Origin: Hyphomicrobiales bacterium
GTDB taxonomy: Bacteria > Pseudomonadota > Alphaproteobacteria > Rhizobiales > Rhizobiaceae
Reading direction: 5' to 3'
DNA: 64,000 nucleotides
Assembly (NCBI GenBank): GCA_900466945.1
Contig: UBNV01000005.1
Span: 1 to 64,000 of the forward strand
A program made the translations under genes and the position numbers. Position 1 is the first letter of the stretch. Each line of letters starts with the position of its first letter. Below are positions 35,412 to 44,642 of the stretch, one piece after another. The notes under the pieces are model-generated. The model ran no database searches. It was given only the letters and a program-made list of their open reading frames with translations, and was not told the origin of the DNA.

Positions 35412-36551
35412 TCAGCTTCCCGGCTTCACCACGGCGGTCATCAGATCGTCGTTCCAGTCGCCGGTGACCTTGAAGTGGGCGGCCGCACCCTTTTCGAAGG
35501 CTTCGATCAGGTTGTGGTTGACATAGGCGTAAATGCCGGGCTGCTGGAAGGTGTAGTAGGCAGCACCCGCAGCACCACCCGGGATGAACCAGGTTTCCTG
35601 GTCGAGCTCTGGCGGGTTGGCGAACTTGCCGGTTGCCCAGACATAGTCGCCATGGCCACCGATCAGGTGCGGACGGGTGTCACGATTGGCCTGCGAATGC
35701 AGGATCAAGACCCGGTCACCGACTTCAGCCGTCATCGCATTGTCGCCTGTCAGCGCTCCGACCGCGCCATTGAAGACGATGTGGCTCGGGGTCAGCGTGT
35801 TCATCACTTCGAGCACATCCGAATAGGCGTCGCCGGCACTCTCGTATTTCTTGTAATTGCCGTCGCCATCCTTGGGGACATAGAAGTCCTGCTCGCCGAC
35901 ATAGTATACCTTGTCATAAGGCAGATCATTGCCCTTATGGTCTTTCAGGCCCTCGCGCGGCAAGACCGTGATCGCGCCATTCATGCCGGCTGTCACGTGC
36001 CAGGGCACCATTCCGGGAGGTGCGCAATGGTAGACAAAAATGCCCGCCTTCGTCGCCTTGAACCGCAAGACGGCCGTCTCGCCCGGATTGACCAAGGTCA
36101 GGGCACCGCCGCCAAGCGCACCGGTTGCCGAATGGAAGTCGATATTGTGCTGCAGGCTGTTGGTGTCGGGGTTGATCAGGGTCACCTCGACATAGTCACC
36201 TTCATGGACGACCATCATCGGGCCGGGAACCGAGCCGTTGAAGGTCATGGCATGGACCTCGGTGCCTGCATCGTCAACGACGATCTTCTTTTCCTCGATG
36301 GTGAGCGTGAACTCAACGACCTTGGGCGCGCCTTCGGCCTTTTGGCTATGCGCATGGACGAAGGGAGGTGCGACGAGATCGACCTTCACCCGCTCCAGCT
36401 TGGCGATGTCACCGGCAACGGCGGCGGCATTCGTTTTAATGTCGCCACCTTCGGCGCGTGCCACAGTCCCTGTCAGAACAGGGATAAGCGCGCTTGCAAA
36501 GACAGCCCCCGCAAGCATTGTTCTTCTGGTCAAATTCAGGCTCTGGGTCAT
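35412..36551 (-). CDS. nirK: Copper-containing nitrite reductase NirK
   Basis: This 379-residue periplasmic enzyme reduces nitrite to NO. A twin-Arg signal ([20 protein letters not shown]) is followed by two cupredoxin domains. All expected copper ligands are visible: HNIDFH (type-1 His, catalytic Asp and type-2 His), [17 protein letters not shown] (type-2 His, type-1 Cys, His and Met), [13 protein letters not shown] (catalytic His region) and VNHNLIEAF (type-2 His). It belongs to the class I alphaproteobacterial group by length. An NnrR-type box lies 80 bases upstream, and pseudoazurin nearby is the likely electron donor. Confidence 0.97.
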   Translation of the reverse strand: MTQSLNLTRRTMLAGAVFASALIPVLTGTVARAEGGDIKTNAAAVAGDIAKLERVKVDLVAPPFVHAHSQKAEGAPKVVEFTLTIEEKKIVVDDAGTEVHAMTFNGSVPGPMMVVHEGDYVEVTLINPDTNSLQHNIDFHSATGALGGGALTLVNPGETAVLRFKATKAGIFVYHCAPPGMVPWHVTAGMNGAITVLPREGLKDHKGNDLPYDKVYYVGEQDFYVPKDGDGNYKKYESAGDAYSDVLEVMNTLTPSHIVFNGAVGALTGDNAMTAEVGDRVLILHSQANRDTRPHLIGGHGDYVWATGKFANPPELDQETWFIPGGAAGAAYYTFQQPGIYAYVNHNLIEAFEKGAAAHFKVTGDWNDDLMTAVVKPGS

Positions 36552-36629
36552 AATCTTCTCTCCTTCTCGTGCAGTGAGCGTTTCGCCCGAACTGTTGAGA
36601 CTGGTTTACTTCATGGCGCCCAGTTTTAT

Positions 36630-36643
36630 TTGTTCCAGAACAA
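36630..36643. promoter_or_regulatory. NnrR-type palindrome upstream of nirK
   Basis: TTGTTCCAGAACAA is a perfect 14-base palindrome of the TTG-N8-CAA type, 79 bases before the nirK start (minus strand). Confidence 0.7.
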
Positions 36644-36706
36644 AGAACTCATGAGGGAGAGTGCGTCATTGAGCCGCCGACCAAACAATAGAATTGTCGG
36701 CGCCCT

Positions 36707-36720
36707 TTGATCGAGATCAA
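36707..36720. promoter_or_regulatory. Consensus Fnr/FixK box upstream of nnrS
   Basis: TTGATCGAGATCAA is a perfect match to TTGAT-N4-ATCAA. It lies 59 bases before the nnrS ATG and would suit FixK or an Fnr-like activator of nnrS. Confidence 0.8.
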
Positions 36721-36778
36721 TTACTTTGCTTGGAAATCATTGCGGGGGAACGTTCGAGTATTTTGGAGAGCTGTTTCT

Positions 36779-38023
36779 ATGAAGGATAAGGAACGACCGA
36801 CGCGTGGCGGGATCCCGCGGGGCCTGGGGCGCGACGGCCTCGTCCTGCTGTCCTATGGGTTCCGGCCATTTTATCTCGGGGCGCCTCTATGGGCCATCGC
36901 GACCATCACAATCTGGATTTGCGCGATTAACGGCTGGCTTGAGGTGGCGCAAGTCTACGGCCAATCCGCCTGGCATGCGCATGAATTGCTGTTCGGCTTC
37001 ATGCCAGCGGTCCTCGTCGGATACTTGATGACAACAGTTCCAAACTGGACCGGTCGCTTTCCACTGTCCGGTAGCCCGCTTGCGGGACTTGCCTTCATCT
37101 GGATCGCGGGTCGCATTTCCATGCTGTTGATCGCAGATACATCGGCCCTCATCACCCTCCTGATCGACTGGATCTTCCTTCCACTCTTCGCCTATTTCTG
37201 TGTGAGAGAAGTCTGGGTCGGCAGGCGAATTGCGGATGCGAAGCCCATCCTTTGCCTCACGTGTCTCGCCCTGATCAATGGCGGGTTCCACATCGTTGCC
37301 ATGGACGGAGGGGATGTGGGGGTCTGGGCGCGGGCAGGCCTTTCCGTCTATATCCTGTTGATCACGGCGACCGCGAGCAAGCTCATCCCGAGCTTTACAA
37401 ACAACTGGCTTGCCCAGGCAGGCAGGTCACGCCTCGCGCCTACCAGTCGCATGATTGATCGTTTTGTCCTGATCGCCACTATCCTTGCAGCGATGATCTG
37501 GACCTTTGAACCGTTTGGCCCACTCACCGCCATCATGGCCCTTGTCGCAGCCAGCTTACACCTCGTGCGCGCAGCACAATGGTTCAGGCCAATCATTCTG
37601 CGATCGTCCATGATCGCAGCGATGCAGGTGTCTTACGGCTTTTTGGCTATCGGGCTGTTGGGGATTGCAGCAACAGCGCTCGGCATGCTTGGCCCGCTCG
37701 CTGCAATTCATCTTCTGGCCATCGGTGCCGTGACGGGAATGATGCTTTCAATCATGATGCGTTCGATCCGGCTTCATACCGGTCGAAATGAGAAATTCTC
37801 CTGGTGCCAGCGGCTGTCCGTTCCATGCCTGCTCATCGCGGCAAGCTTGCGCATAACAGCCGATTTCATTCCCGGATACTATGCGCCGTTGATGTCTGCG
37901 TCTGGACTGTTCTGGATTGCCGCCTTTGTCTTCTTTCTCGCCGACAATGCTGGTCTACTTTGCCAAGTTCAGCGGCAAGCCGGTCGTCAACCTTCACCGC
38001 CCACGCGGATCAACATGCGATAG
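36779..38023 (+). CDS. nnrS: NnrS family haem-copper membrane protein
   Basis: This is a 414-residue polytopic membrane protein with about twelve helices. Characteristic NnrS segments are LLSYGFRPFYLGAPLWAI, QSAWHAHELLFGFMPAVLVGYLMTTVPNWTGRFPLSG and the motif SKLIPSFTNNWL. NnrS proteins bind haem and protect against nitrosative stress in other bacteria. GGAGAG precedes the ATG; a longer frame upstream would include the Fnr-type box and is rejected. This is the first of three NnrS genes in the window. Its end overlaps the convergent DUF2249 gene by 37 bases. Confidence 0.9.
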   Translation: MKDKERPTRGGIPRGLGRDGLVLLSYGFRPFYLGAPLWAIATITIWICAINGWLEVAQVYGQSAWHAHELLFGFMPAVLVGYLMTTVPNWTGRFPLSGSPLAGLAFIWIAGRISMLLIADTSALITLLIDWIFLPLFAYFCVREVWVGRRIADAKPILCLTCLALINGGFHIVAMDGGDVGVWARAGLSVYILLITATASKLIPSFTNNWLAQAGRSRLAPTSRMIDRFVLIATILAAMIWTFEPFGPLTAIMALVAASLHLVRAAQWFRPIILRSSMIAAMQVSYGFLAIGLLGIAATALGMLGPLAAIHLLAIGAVTGMMLSIMMRSIRLHTGRNEKFSWCQRLSVPCLLIAASLRITADFIPGYYAPLMSASGLFWIAAFVFFLADNAGLLCQVQRQAGRQPSPPTRINMR

Positions 38024-38511
38024 GCACGCTTTGACGTATCGAGATTGCCGACCCATTGGTGACCGCGTTTTTCCAGCTCCGCGCCGAGAAAGCGCGATTC
38101 CTCAGAAAATACCGCGAAGAGCACTTCGCCCGGCTCCATGAGCTCGATCAGCGAGAGAACTTTTTCCATGGGAGCCGGTGGCTGTTGTTCTGTCAGGTCG
38201 AGCCGCCACAATGGATCGGGCCAGGCCGCCGCTTCCTCTGCACCGATCGAATGGAGAATTTCTGCAGAAATGTCTGGCGCCGGGATGAACAGAACCTCCC
38301 ACTCGCCGCCATCCATCTCCTTGAGTTCGGCCGAATAGCCGCGGCGCGCCATGACGCTCAACAGCGGCATCGGGCGAAAGGTTGCAAGCAGGCGCAAACC
38401 TTCCCCTGGCTTCAACGACTGAACCGCATGCATGATCGCAGGAAATGGCTCACCTCCGTCACGAAGGATGGGCCGCACGTCGAGTTCTTTGAAGTTGGCT
38501 GTTGTCGACAC
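37987..38511 (-). CDS. Tandem DUF2249 domain protein
   Basis: This 174-residue protein consists of two DUF2249 domains, one starting FKELDVRPILRDGGEPFPAI and one starting PLWRLDLTEQQPPAPMEKVL. The domain has a TusA-like fold with the LDVR...P.P.I...V..L.PG.....ATF.P.PL pattern, and is typically encoded near denitrification and NO genes. It may act in sulfur or metal chemistry, which is not established. The start is GTG at 38511 preceded by GGGAGG. It lies 87 bases after another DUF2249 gene on the same strand. Confidence 0.85.
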   Translation of the reverse strand: MSTTANFKELDVRPILRDGGEPFPAIMHAVQSLKPGEGLRLLATFRPMPLLSVMARRGYSAELKEMDGGEWEVLFIPAPDISAEILHSIGAEEAAAWPDPLWRLDLTEQQPPAPMEKVLSLIELMEPGEVLFAVFSEESRFLGAELEKRGHQWVGNLDTSKRAYRMLIRVGGEG

Positions 38512-38557
38512 GTGACCTCCCAATTTTCGACTTCACCTGTCCGATCACGATGAATGT

Positions 38558-38595
38558 GCATGGGAGCGGCCGCTGTCGACAGGTCGCTCCCATGC
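38558..38595 (-). terminator. Perfect 11-bp inverted repeat between the two DUF2249 genes
   Basis: GCATGGGAGCG (38558-38568) and CGCTCCCATGC (38585-38595) are exact reverse complements with a 16-base loop, located directly after the stop of the upstream DUF2249 gene on the minus strand. It may attenuate transcription or set mRNA stability between the two genes. Confidence 0.55.
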
Positions 38596-38598
38596 AGT

Positions 38599-38880
38599 TC
38601 AATGACCACCACCGCAGTTGCAGTTGCAGCCTTCGTGTTTCTTCCGGCGAATGCGGACTTCCCATATCTCCGGACCGCGGGAAAGGTATTCCCACCCGAA
38701 CACCCCATCATAATGCATCTCGAGATGGTAGTAGAGCGGAACCGGATCATGATCGACAGTCAAGATCAACTGATAATCCGGAAGCAGCGAATTCAACATT
38801 CCGAATATACGAGGATGCCTTTCCACGCGCGGAATTTCGCGCACGTCGAGCTTGAGAATATGATCGTCTACAACAGTCAT
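38599..38880 (-). CDS. DUF2249 protein with CNCNCGGGH metal-binding-like tail
   Basis: This is a 93-residue DUF2249 protein. The core reads ILKLDVREIPRVERHPRIFG, then MLNSLLPDYQLILTVDHDPVPLYYHL and EYLSRGPEIWEVRIRRK. It ends with EGCNCNCGGGH, a cluster of three Cys and a His that could bind a metal or iron-sulfur species. I chose the internal ATG at 38878 where similarity begins. It is divergent from hemN, and the two Fnr/NnrR-type boxes in the gap could serve both directions. Confidence 0.82.
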   Translation of the reverse strand: MTVVDDHILKLDVREIPRVERHPRIFGMLNSLLPDYQLILTVDHDPVPLYYHLEMHYDGVFGWEYLSRGPEIWEVRIRRKKHEGCNCNCGGGH

Positions 38881-38967
38881 TCGCTGGCTTTCTTCGATGC
38901 GGGTTTGCGGGGTCGCATGCAGCTCGGCTGCACCACAGGATACTGAAACACCCGCGCCTAGGCATCG

Positions 38968-38981
38968 TTGTGCTGTGACAA
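38968..38981. promoter_or_regulatory. NnrR/Fnr-type box 1, DUF2249/hemN intergenic
   Basis: TTGTGCTGTGACAA fits TTG-N8-CAA. It lies 88 bases before the DUF2249 start on the minus strand and 92 bases before hemN on the plus strand. Confidence 0.55.
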
Positions 38982-39006
38982 GCAAATCCCCGAAAGCCTG
39001 TCCTGT

Positions 39007-39020
39007 TTGCCTTTCGACAA
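39007..39020. promoter_or_regulatory. NnrR/Fnr-type box 2, DUF2249/hemN intergenic
   Basis: TTGCCTTTCGACAA fits TTG-N8-CAA and lies 53 bases before the hemN start. Two boxes in one short divergent region suggest control of both genes. Confidence 0.55.
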
Positions 39021-39072
39021 CGAAGTCCTTCGGCGAGCGGCTATCGTTGCGGCATGAAACCGGAGCGATATC

Positions 39073-40425
39073 ATGAACGCAGAGATTATCCGCCGTTACG
39101 GCGAAAGCCGCTTGCCCCGTTACACGAGCTATCCGACCGCCCCCCGCTTCTCGCCCAGTATCGGAGCCGGCACCTATCGGGACTGGCTGGCCGCGGTGCC
39201 GAAAAGCGATCCGGTTTCACTCTATCTTCACGTGCCCTTCTGTCGATCCATGTGCTGGTATTGCGGCTGCCACACCACCATCACCCAGAAAGATGCGCCA
39301 ATCCTCGACTATCTGACAGTGCTCAAACAGGAAATCAGATTGGTGACGAAAGCCATCGGGCGACGACAGGATGTCAGCGACATTCACTTCGGCGGCGGCA
39401 CTCCGACGATCATGACGCCAGAGGAATTCCTCGACCTCACTGCGACGCTCGCCGCAGCTTTTGGCATCGGCGGCGCGACCGAATTTGCGGTGGAAATAGA
39501 TCCAAGAACACTGACCGTAGAAATGTCGGAGGCACTGGGGAAGGCGGGGATAACTCGGGCTAGCCTTGGCGTTCAGAGTTTCGATCCCAAGGTGCAGAAA
39601 GCGATCAATCGCATCCAGTCAGCAGAACAGACCGAAACAGCCCTTTCGAACCTGCGCAAGGCAGGAGCCAGAAGTGTCAACTTCGACCTGATCTATGGTT
39701 TGCCGCATCAGAATGTCGACTCTGCGATTGAAACTGCCCGTGTGGCCTCGGCCATGCGCCCTGAACGCTTCGCCGTCTTCGGCTACGCCCATGTCCCGGC
39801 CTTCAAGAAGCATCAACGCCTGATCGACACGGCAGCGCTCGGCGATGCCCATGAACGACATGCGCAGGCGGAAGCCATCGCGGCAACCCTGTGCGAAGCC
39901 GGGTATAGACGGATCGGTCTCGACCATTTTGCGCTTCCTGAGGATCAACTTTCGATCGCCGCGGATTGCCAGGCGTTGCACCGCAATTTCCAGGGATATA
40001 CGACCGACATTGCATCAACGCTGATCGGGTTCGGTTCCTCGGCGATTGGACGCCTAACGGAAGGCTACGCGCAAAACGACGTTGCCATCGGACGCTATGC
40101 AAGTCTTATCTCATCCGGTGAACTGGCCACGTCGAAAGGCTATCGCCTCACCCAAGAAGACCGCGTCCGAGCCTGGATCATCGAACGGCTGATGTGCGAC
40201 TTCCAGGTGGATTTTTCAACCATGCCGGATGGCTTTGAACTTCCGGACGAGGGCTTTGGAAAAGCCAATTTACCGCTGAAGACCTTGTTGGAGGAAGGCA
40301 TTGTCACCTGGCGTGGCGATGTGCTGAGCGTGGACACAACGCACAGGTTCCTCGTTCGAACGGTGGCTTCGTGCTTTGACGCCTATCTCGGCGAAACGGG
40401 CAGAACACACGCCACGGCGGCCTGA
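39073..40425 (+). CDS. hemN: Oxygen-independent coproporphyrinogen III dehydrogenase HemN
   Basis: This is a 450-residue radical SAM enzyme for anaerobic haem synthesis. The cluster motif CRSMCWYC (Cys57, Cys61, Cys64) is followed by GCHT as in true HemN. Other segments are IHFGGGTPTIMTPEE, VEIDPRTLT, LGVQSFDPKVQKAINRIQ and a C-terminal HemN domain with RVRAWIIERLMCDFQVDF. True HemN is distinguished from HemW by its length and the CxxxCxxC-G-C pattern. Haem demand of NorBC, NapBC and NnrS explains its place in the denitrification island. Confidence 0.95.
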   Translation: MNAEIIRRYGESRLPRYTSYPTAPRFSPSIGAGTYRDWLAAVPKSDPVSLYLHVPFCRSMCWYCGCHTTITQKDAPILDYLTVLKQEIRLVTKAIGRRQDVSDIHFGGGTPTIMTPEEFLDLTATLAAAFGIGGATEFAVEIDPRTLTVEMSEALGKAGITRASLGVQSFDPKVQKAINRIQSAEQTETALSNLRKAGARSVNFDLIYGLPHQNVDSAIETARVASAMRPERFAVFGYAHVPAFKKHQRLIDTAALGDAHERHAQAEAIAATLCEAGYRRIGLDHFALPEDQLSIAADCQALHRNFQGYTTDIASTLIGFGSSAIGRLTEGYAQNDVAIGRYASLISSGELATSKGYRLTQEDRVRAWIIERLMCDFQVDFSTMPDGFELPDEGFGKANLPLKTLLEEGIVTWRGDVLSVDTTHRFLVRTVASCFDAYLGETGRTHATAA

Positions 40426-40446
40426 GACAAAGCGACGAAATAAGAG

Positions 40447-40478
40447 AAAGCCCGGTCCGATCGCTCGGTCCGGGCTTT
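40447..40478. terminator. Bidirectional terminator between hemN and norD
   Basis: AAAGCCCGG and CCGGGCTTT form the base of a long stem with an additional CCGA/TCGG pairing inside. The A- and T-runs on both sides allow termination from either direction. It lies between convergent hemN and norD. Confidence 0.85.
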
Positions 40479-40497
40479 CCCTTTGCGCGTTCGCGGA

Positions 40498-42396
40498 TCA
40501 GCGGACGAGCGCGCGGTAGATCTGTGGCAAGGCCGCTGGAAGGCGGCGAATGTCGGGAACGACGGCATAGCCATGGTGGCCGAATACAGCCGGCACATAG
40601 GTTTTAGCGTCCTGATCGACCGTGACGCCGAAGACATGGATGCCACGCCGCCTTGCTTCGCTCACTGCTCGACGTGTGTCTTCAAGCGCAAAACGTCCCT
40701 CATAGTGATCGACATCATTCGGTTTTCCATCGGTCATGACAAGAAGCAAGTGCTTGCGATTGGGACGCTCGGCAAGTTTGGCCGTCGCGTGGCGTAGGGC
40801 TGCTCCCATGCGGGTATAGTAACCGGGCTTCAGCGCGGCGATGCGATGGCGCACCAACGCACTCATCGGCTCATCAAAGTCCTTTATCGTCTCAACGCGC
40901 ACCCAGTCCCGCCGTCTCGACGTGAAGCTCAAGATAGAATGCATGTCGCCACAGGCGGCCAGCCCTTCGGCCAATACCAGAAGCGCCTCCTTCTCGACAT
41001 CGAGCACCCGGCGGTCGTTGAACCAGGTGTCGGTTGACAGCGAGACGTCGACCAGCAGGGTCACCGCAAGATCATGGGCCTGCGGCCGGCTTGCCATATG
41101 GATGCGATCCGAGCATTCGCCGCTCGCAGCAAGCTCGGTGCGGCTGCGCACGACCGCATCGAGATCGAGATCGGCACCGTCGACCTGTGCACGCAGCAGC
41201 TCATGGCGCGGACGCATCGCTTCGAACTGCCGCCGCACCCGGCGAATCGTCGCCTTCATCTCGGACGACTGGACCGGCGCCATGTCCTGTTCGCAGGCCG
41301 GACCGGCAAAGACCCGGCAGTGGTCCTTCAGATAGACCCCGTGTCTGTAGTCCCATTCCGGATAGGTCAGTTCCGCTTCGATCGCGGAATGGATGAGCGC
41401 CTCGGGCGGCAGGTCCAGGTCGAACCGAAATTTCGCGGCTGGCCGGCCCTTGCGTTCTCCAAGCACCATCTCATCGAGTTCGTCAGCGGCCGACGCATCG
41501 TGATCGTCACTGTCGTCGGCGGGACGGTCGACATTGACCATCTCGGCCATGGCGAGGATCTTCTCGAAGCGATTCAGGATGAAGGGGCTGCGCTCGCCCT
41601 TGGCGGCGGAATCCTTCTCGCGAATTGCCACATGGCGTCCGGCCGCCTGCGCATCCCCCTGGCTGGAGCCAACTGGCTGATCGATTTCCTGGCGGCCAGC
41701 CCATTCTTCTCTAACAACGGCATTGGGCCAGAGCGGCACGGGCAAGATCGACAAATATCCCGCAGGCGCCCGGTCCGGCAGGTCATCCCCTGCCGAAAGC
41801 GGAGCAAGGCCTGCGCCACAACGCAGGAGATCGATGATGCGGTCTTCCAAAAGGCCTTCCACCCGCGGAAGCGAGCCGCGTCTGCGCTCCCCAAGAAGGG
41901 CGCGGCAAAGCCTGCGATAGCGATCGACGAGACCGGGAAAGGTTTTCAGGACCTCAGCTTCGAGCGCCGACGCCGCGTCCATGAGGGCGAGATCGGCCCT
42001 TAGGGGATCGGTTTCGTTCATTGGTTGAAGCGGCATCACGGCCATGGCAGCGGCGAGCCACACATAGAGGTCGAGATTGAGCGACTGCTCCGGCATGAGG
42101 TCGAGGACCGGGGGTAACATCACACTCGCTTCGTCCCGGGCTGGATGGATGAGTTTTTCTTCGCCGAGCCCCATGCGTTGGCGAAACTTCAATCGGTGTT
42201 GAGAGGTCTTAGCCCGCGCCGGTACCAGTTGAACCGTCCGTTCACCGCCGAAGCCACGAAAGCAGACAGAGAGTACCGGAAGCACGTCTTCAAGCAGGAC
42301 AGCCGCTTCGGGGTAACGCGGCCAGGTGCGGGTATCCCCTGCCAGCCTGTGCCAGGCGCGCCCGACCGTCTCCTCAAGCTCCAGAAAGTCCAGCAT
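40498..42396 (-). CDS. norD: NO reductase activation protein NorD
   Basis: This is a 632-residue protein needed for active NO reductase. The C-terminal von Willebrand A domain has the metal-ion site DVSLS in LAVTLLVDVSLSTDTWF and later MGAALRHATAKL and LLLVMTDGKPNDVDHYEG. The large N-terminal region is typical of NorD. Together with the NorQ ATPase it forms a MoxR/vWA pair thought to insert a metal into NorB. It starts 9 bases after norQ ends. It is last in norCBQD. Confidence 0.93.
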   Translation of the reverse strand: MLDFLELEETVGRAWHRLAGDTRTWPRYPEAAVLLEDVLPVLSVCFRGFGGERTVQLVPARAKTSQHRLKFRQRMGLGEEKLIHPARDEASVMLPPVLDLMPEQSLNLDLYVWLAAAMAVMPLQPMNETDPLRADLALMDAASALEAEVLKTFPGLVDRYRRLCRALLGERRRGSLPRVEGLLEDRIIDLLRCGAGLAPLSAGDDLPDRAPAGYLSILPVPLWPNAVVREEWAGRQEIDQPVGSSQGDAQAAGRHVAIREKDSAAKGERSPFILNRFEKILAMAEMVNVDRPADDSDDHDASAADELDEMVLGERKGRPAAKFRFDLDLPPEALIHSAIEAELTYPEWDYRHGVYLKDHCRVFAGPACEQDMAPVQSSEMKATIRRVRRQFEAMRPRHELLRAQVDGADLDLDAVVRSRTELAASGECSDRIHMASRPQAHDLAVTLLVDVSLSTDTWFNDRRVLDVEKEALLVLAEGLAACGDMHSILSFTSRRRDWVRVETIKDFDEPMSALVRHRIAALKPGYYTRMGAALRHATAKLAERPNRKHLLLVMTDGKPNDVDHYEGRFALEDTRRAVSEARRRGIHVFGVTVDQDAKTYVPAVFGHHGYAVVPDIRRLPAALPQIYRALVR

Positions 42397-42405
42397 GACA
42401 TTCTC

Positions 42406-43209
42406 CTAGCGGATGACCGCCTGTGCCAGTTCGAGGAGTGCGGTACGCACGTCAGGTTCGTCGGTCAGCGGCTCAATCATGGCGGCACGAACGGCGTCCC
42501 GTGGCGCAAGACCGGCATCGATGAGGCTCGCGCAGTAAACCAGCAGACGCGTCGAGACGCCCTCCTCCAGGTCATGACCTTTCAATGCCCGCAGCCGCCG
42601 CGCCAGTTCGACCAATGGCTCTACAGCCGTGGCAGGCAGTCCACTTTCTGCCGAGACAACCTCGATCTCCCTGGCCTTGGGCAGGAAGTCGAACTCGATG
42701 GCGACAAAACGCTGGCGAGTCGAGGGCTTCAACGCTTTGAGGAGGCTTTGATAGCCAGGATTGTAGGAGACAACGAGCATGAAGGCCGGCGGCGCTTCAA
42801 GCTCTTCGCCTGTCCGCTCCAATGGCAGGATGCGCCGGTCGTCGGTGAGCGGGTGGAGCACGACGGCGACATCCTTGCGCGCCTCGACCACCTCGTCGAG
42901 ATAGCACACACCGCCCTCACGGACTGCCCGTGTCAGCGGTCCGTCGACCCAGACCGTCTCACCTCCCTTCAAAAGAAAACGGCCAGTGAGATCGGCAGCC
43001 GCCAGATCGTCGTGGCAGGAGACGGTGGTCAGCGGCAAGCCAAGCCTTTGCGCCATATGACTGACGAACCGGGTCTTTCCGCAGCCTGTCGGTCCTTTGA
43101 GGAGAAGCGGCAACTGCCGCGTCCAGGCTGTCTCGAAGAGAGTGCATTCGTTGCCGGCTGGAGAATAGGCCGGGATATCCGGCTGAATGTTGCGGGCGAT
43201 GATATTCAT
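42406..43209 (-). CDS. norQ: MoxR-type AAA+ ATPase NorQ
   Basis: This is a 267-residue AAA+ ATPase. It has Walker A GPTGCGKT (39-46), Walker B VCYLDEV, a sensor-1-like segment LVVSYNPGYQSLLKAL and an arginine-rich STRQRFVAIEF. It works with NorD to mature NO reductase. I chose the ATG at 43207 (MNIIARNIQPDIPAY); upstream extension would read back through norB. A GC-rich hairpin separates it from norB. Confidence 0.94.
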   Translation of the reverse strand: MNIIARNIQPDIPAYSPAGNECTLFETAWTRQLPLLLKGPTGCGKTRFVSHMAQRLGLPLTTVSCHDDLAAADLTGRFLLKGGETVWVDGPLTRAVREGGVCYLDEVVEARKDVAVVLHPLTDDRRILPLERTGEELEAPPAFMLVVSYNPGYQSLLKALKPSTRQRFVAIEFDFLPKAREIEVVSAESGLPATAVEPLVELARRLRALKGHDLEEGVSTRLLVYCASLIDAGLAPRDAVRAAMIEPLTDEPDVRTALLELAQAVIR

Positions 43210-43233
43210 GTTCCTGATCCTCAAAATTGGGGA

Positions 43234-43261
43234 GCCCCGCCGCTTTTTGAAACAGCGGGGC
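43234..43261 (-). terminator. Hairpin between norB and norQ
   Basis: GCCCCGC and GCGGGGC form a stem around a 14-base loop directly after the norB stop on the minus strand. It may uncouple the amounts of NorCB and NorQD rather than stop transcription completely. Confidence 0.5.
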
Positions 43262-43268
43262 CGCTGTT

Positions 43269-44615
43269 TCACTCGGCAGGCTCGACATAGCCGCCAAAGG
43301 CAGGCTCTTTTTCCTTGCCCGGCATCAACACGGCCCAGACGAACATCAGGGCGGACACAAGCACGACGGCACCGGAGCCGAGACGGACCCAGTAGAACAG
43401 GGCCAACTGGTCCTGGACGGCCATGTAGCTTTCGCCGAGCACGCGCTGCAGATGCACCTGCAGGACACCGGCAAAGGTGAGCGCGAAGGTCATCACCGAC
43501 ATCGCCGTGCACATCATCCAGAAGCTCGCGATCGACAGCCACTGGTTATAGGGCTGGCGGCCGCGCATTTCCGGAATGGCATAGGCCATGATCGCAAGGT
43601 TGAGCATGACATAGGCGCCGAAGAACGCGAGGTGTCCGTGGGCTGCCGTCACCTGCGTGCCGTGGGTGTAGTAGTTGATCGAGGACAGTGTGTGCAGGAA
43701 GCCCCAGACGCCGGCACCGAAGAAGGCCATGACCGAGCAGCCGATCGACCACAGAAGAGCTGCCTTGTTCGGATGCTTGCGACCGGCCTTCCAAGTCATC
43801 ACGAAGGTGAAGATGACCATGGTGAAGAAGGGCGCGACTTCAAGCGTCGAGAACAGCGACCCAATCCACTGCCAGTAGCCGGGCGCGCCGATCCAATAGT
43901 AGTGATGGCCCGTGCCGAGAATGCCGGAGAACAGCGCCAGCCCGATGATGACATAGAGCCACTTCTCGACCACTTCGCGGTCGATGCCGTTGAGCTTGAT
44001 CATCAGGAAGGCGAGCACCGAGGCCATGATCAGCTCCCATACGCCTTCGACCCAGAGGTGGACGACATACCACCAGTACATCTTGTCGAGTGCCAGGTTC
44101 GTTGGGTTGTAGAAGGCAAAGAGGAAGAAGATCGCCACACCCCACAGACCGAAGATCAGGATGTTGGTGACGACAGTCTTGCGACCCTTCAGCGATGTCA
44201 TGGTGACGTTGAACAGCAGCATCAATGCGACAATGACAATGCCGATCTTGATGATGAAGGGCTGCTCGAGAAACTCGCGCCCCTCATGAATGCCGAAGAG
44301 ATAACCGACGACCGCGGCGGCAGCAGCAATGAGGAAGATCCAGAACTGCGCAACAGCAAGCTTCGGGCTGTAAAGCTCGGTTTCCGCTTCTTCCGGCAGC
44401 AGATAATAGGTCGCGCCCATGAAGCCCATCAACAACCAGACGATCAGGGCGTTGGTGTGGATCATGCGGACGATGTTAAAAGGGAGGAGCTCGGAGAGCG
44501 TATTGGGCAGAACGTAGATCGTACCCGCGACAACCCCGAACAGGACCTGAGCGATAAAGAGGCCGAGCGCACCGTAAAAATACAGCATCGCGACCTTCTG
44601 GCTTTGATATTTCAT
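43269..44615 (-). CDS. norB: Cytochrome c-dependent NO reductase large subunit NorB
   Basis: This 448-residue haem-copper oxidase-type membrane protein with about twelve helices reduces NO to N2O. Conserved segments include VRMIHTNALIVWLLMGFMGATYYLLPEE with the haem-ligand His, WWYVVHLWVEGVWELIMASVLAF with the active-site His and Glu, GTGHHYYWIGAPGYWQWIG with the paired His, and THGTQVTAAHGHLAFFGAYVMLN with the final ligands. It is the short cNor form without a fused quinol-oxidase extension, as expected with norC present. It lies 27 bases after norC. Confidence 0.97.
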   Translation of the reverse strand: MKYQSQKVAMLYFYGALGLFIAQVLFGVVAGTIYVLPNTLSELLPFNIVRMIHTNALIVWLLMGFMGATYYLLPEEAETELYSPKLAVAQFWIFLIAAAAAVVGYLFGIHEGREFLEQPFIIKIGIVIVALMLLFNVTMTSLKGRKTVVTNILIFGLWGVAIFFLFAFYNPTNLALDKMYWWYVVHLWVEGVWELIMASVLAFLMIKLNGIDREVVEKWLYVIIGLALFSGILGTGHHYYWIGAPGYWQWIGSLFSTLEVAPFFTMVIFTFVMTWKAGRKHPNKAALLWSIGCSVMAFFGAGVWGFLHTLSSINYYTHGTQVTAAHGHLAFFGAYVMLNLAIMAYAIPEMRGRQPYNQWLSIASFWMMCTAMSVMTFALTFAGVLQVHLQRVLGESYMAVQDQLALFYWVRLGSGAVVLVSALMFVWAVLMPGKEKEPAFGGYVEPAE

Positions 44616-44642
44616 TTTGTGTCTCCTTGGGTCACGAAGGGC

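Noticed and set aside
35379..36710. 443-codon plus-strand frame
   Set aside because: Antisense to nirK; no recognisable domain.
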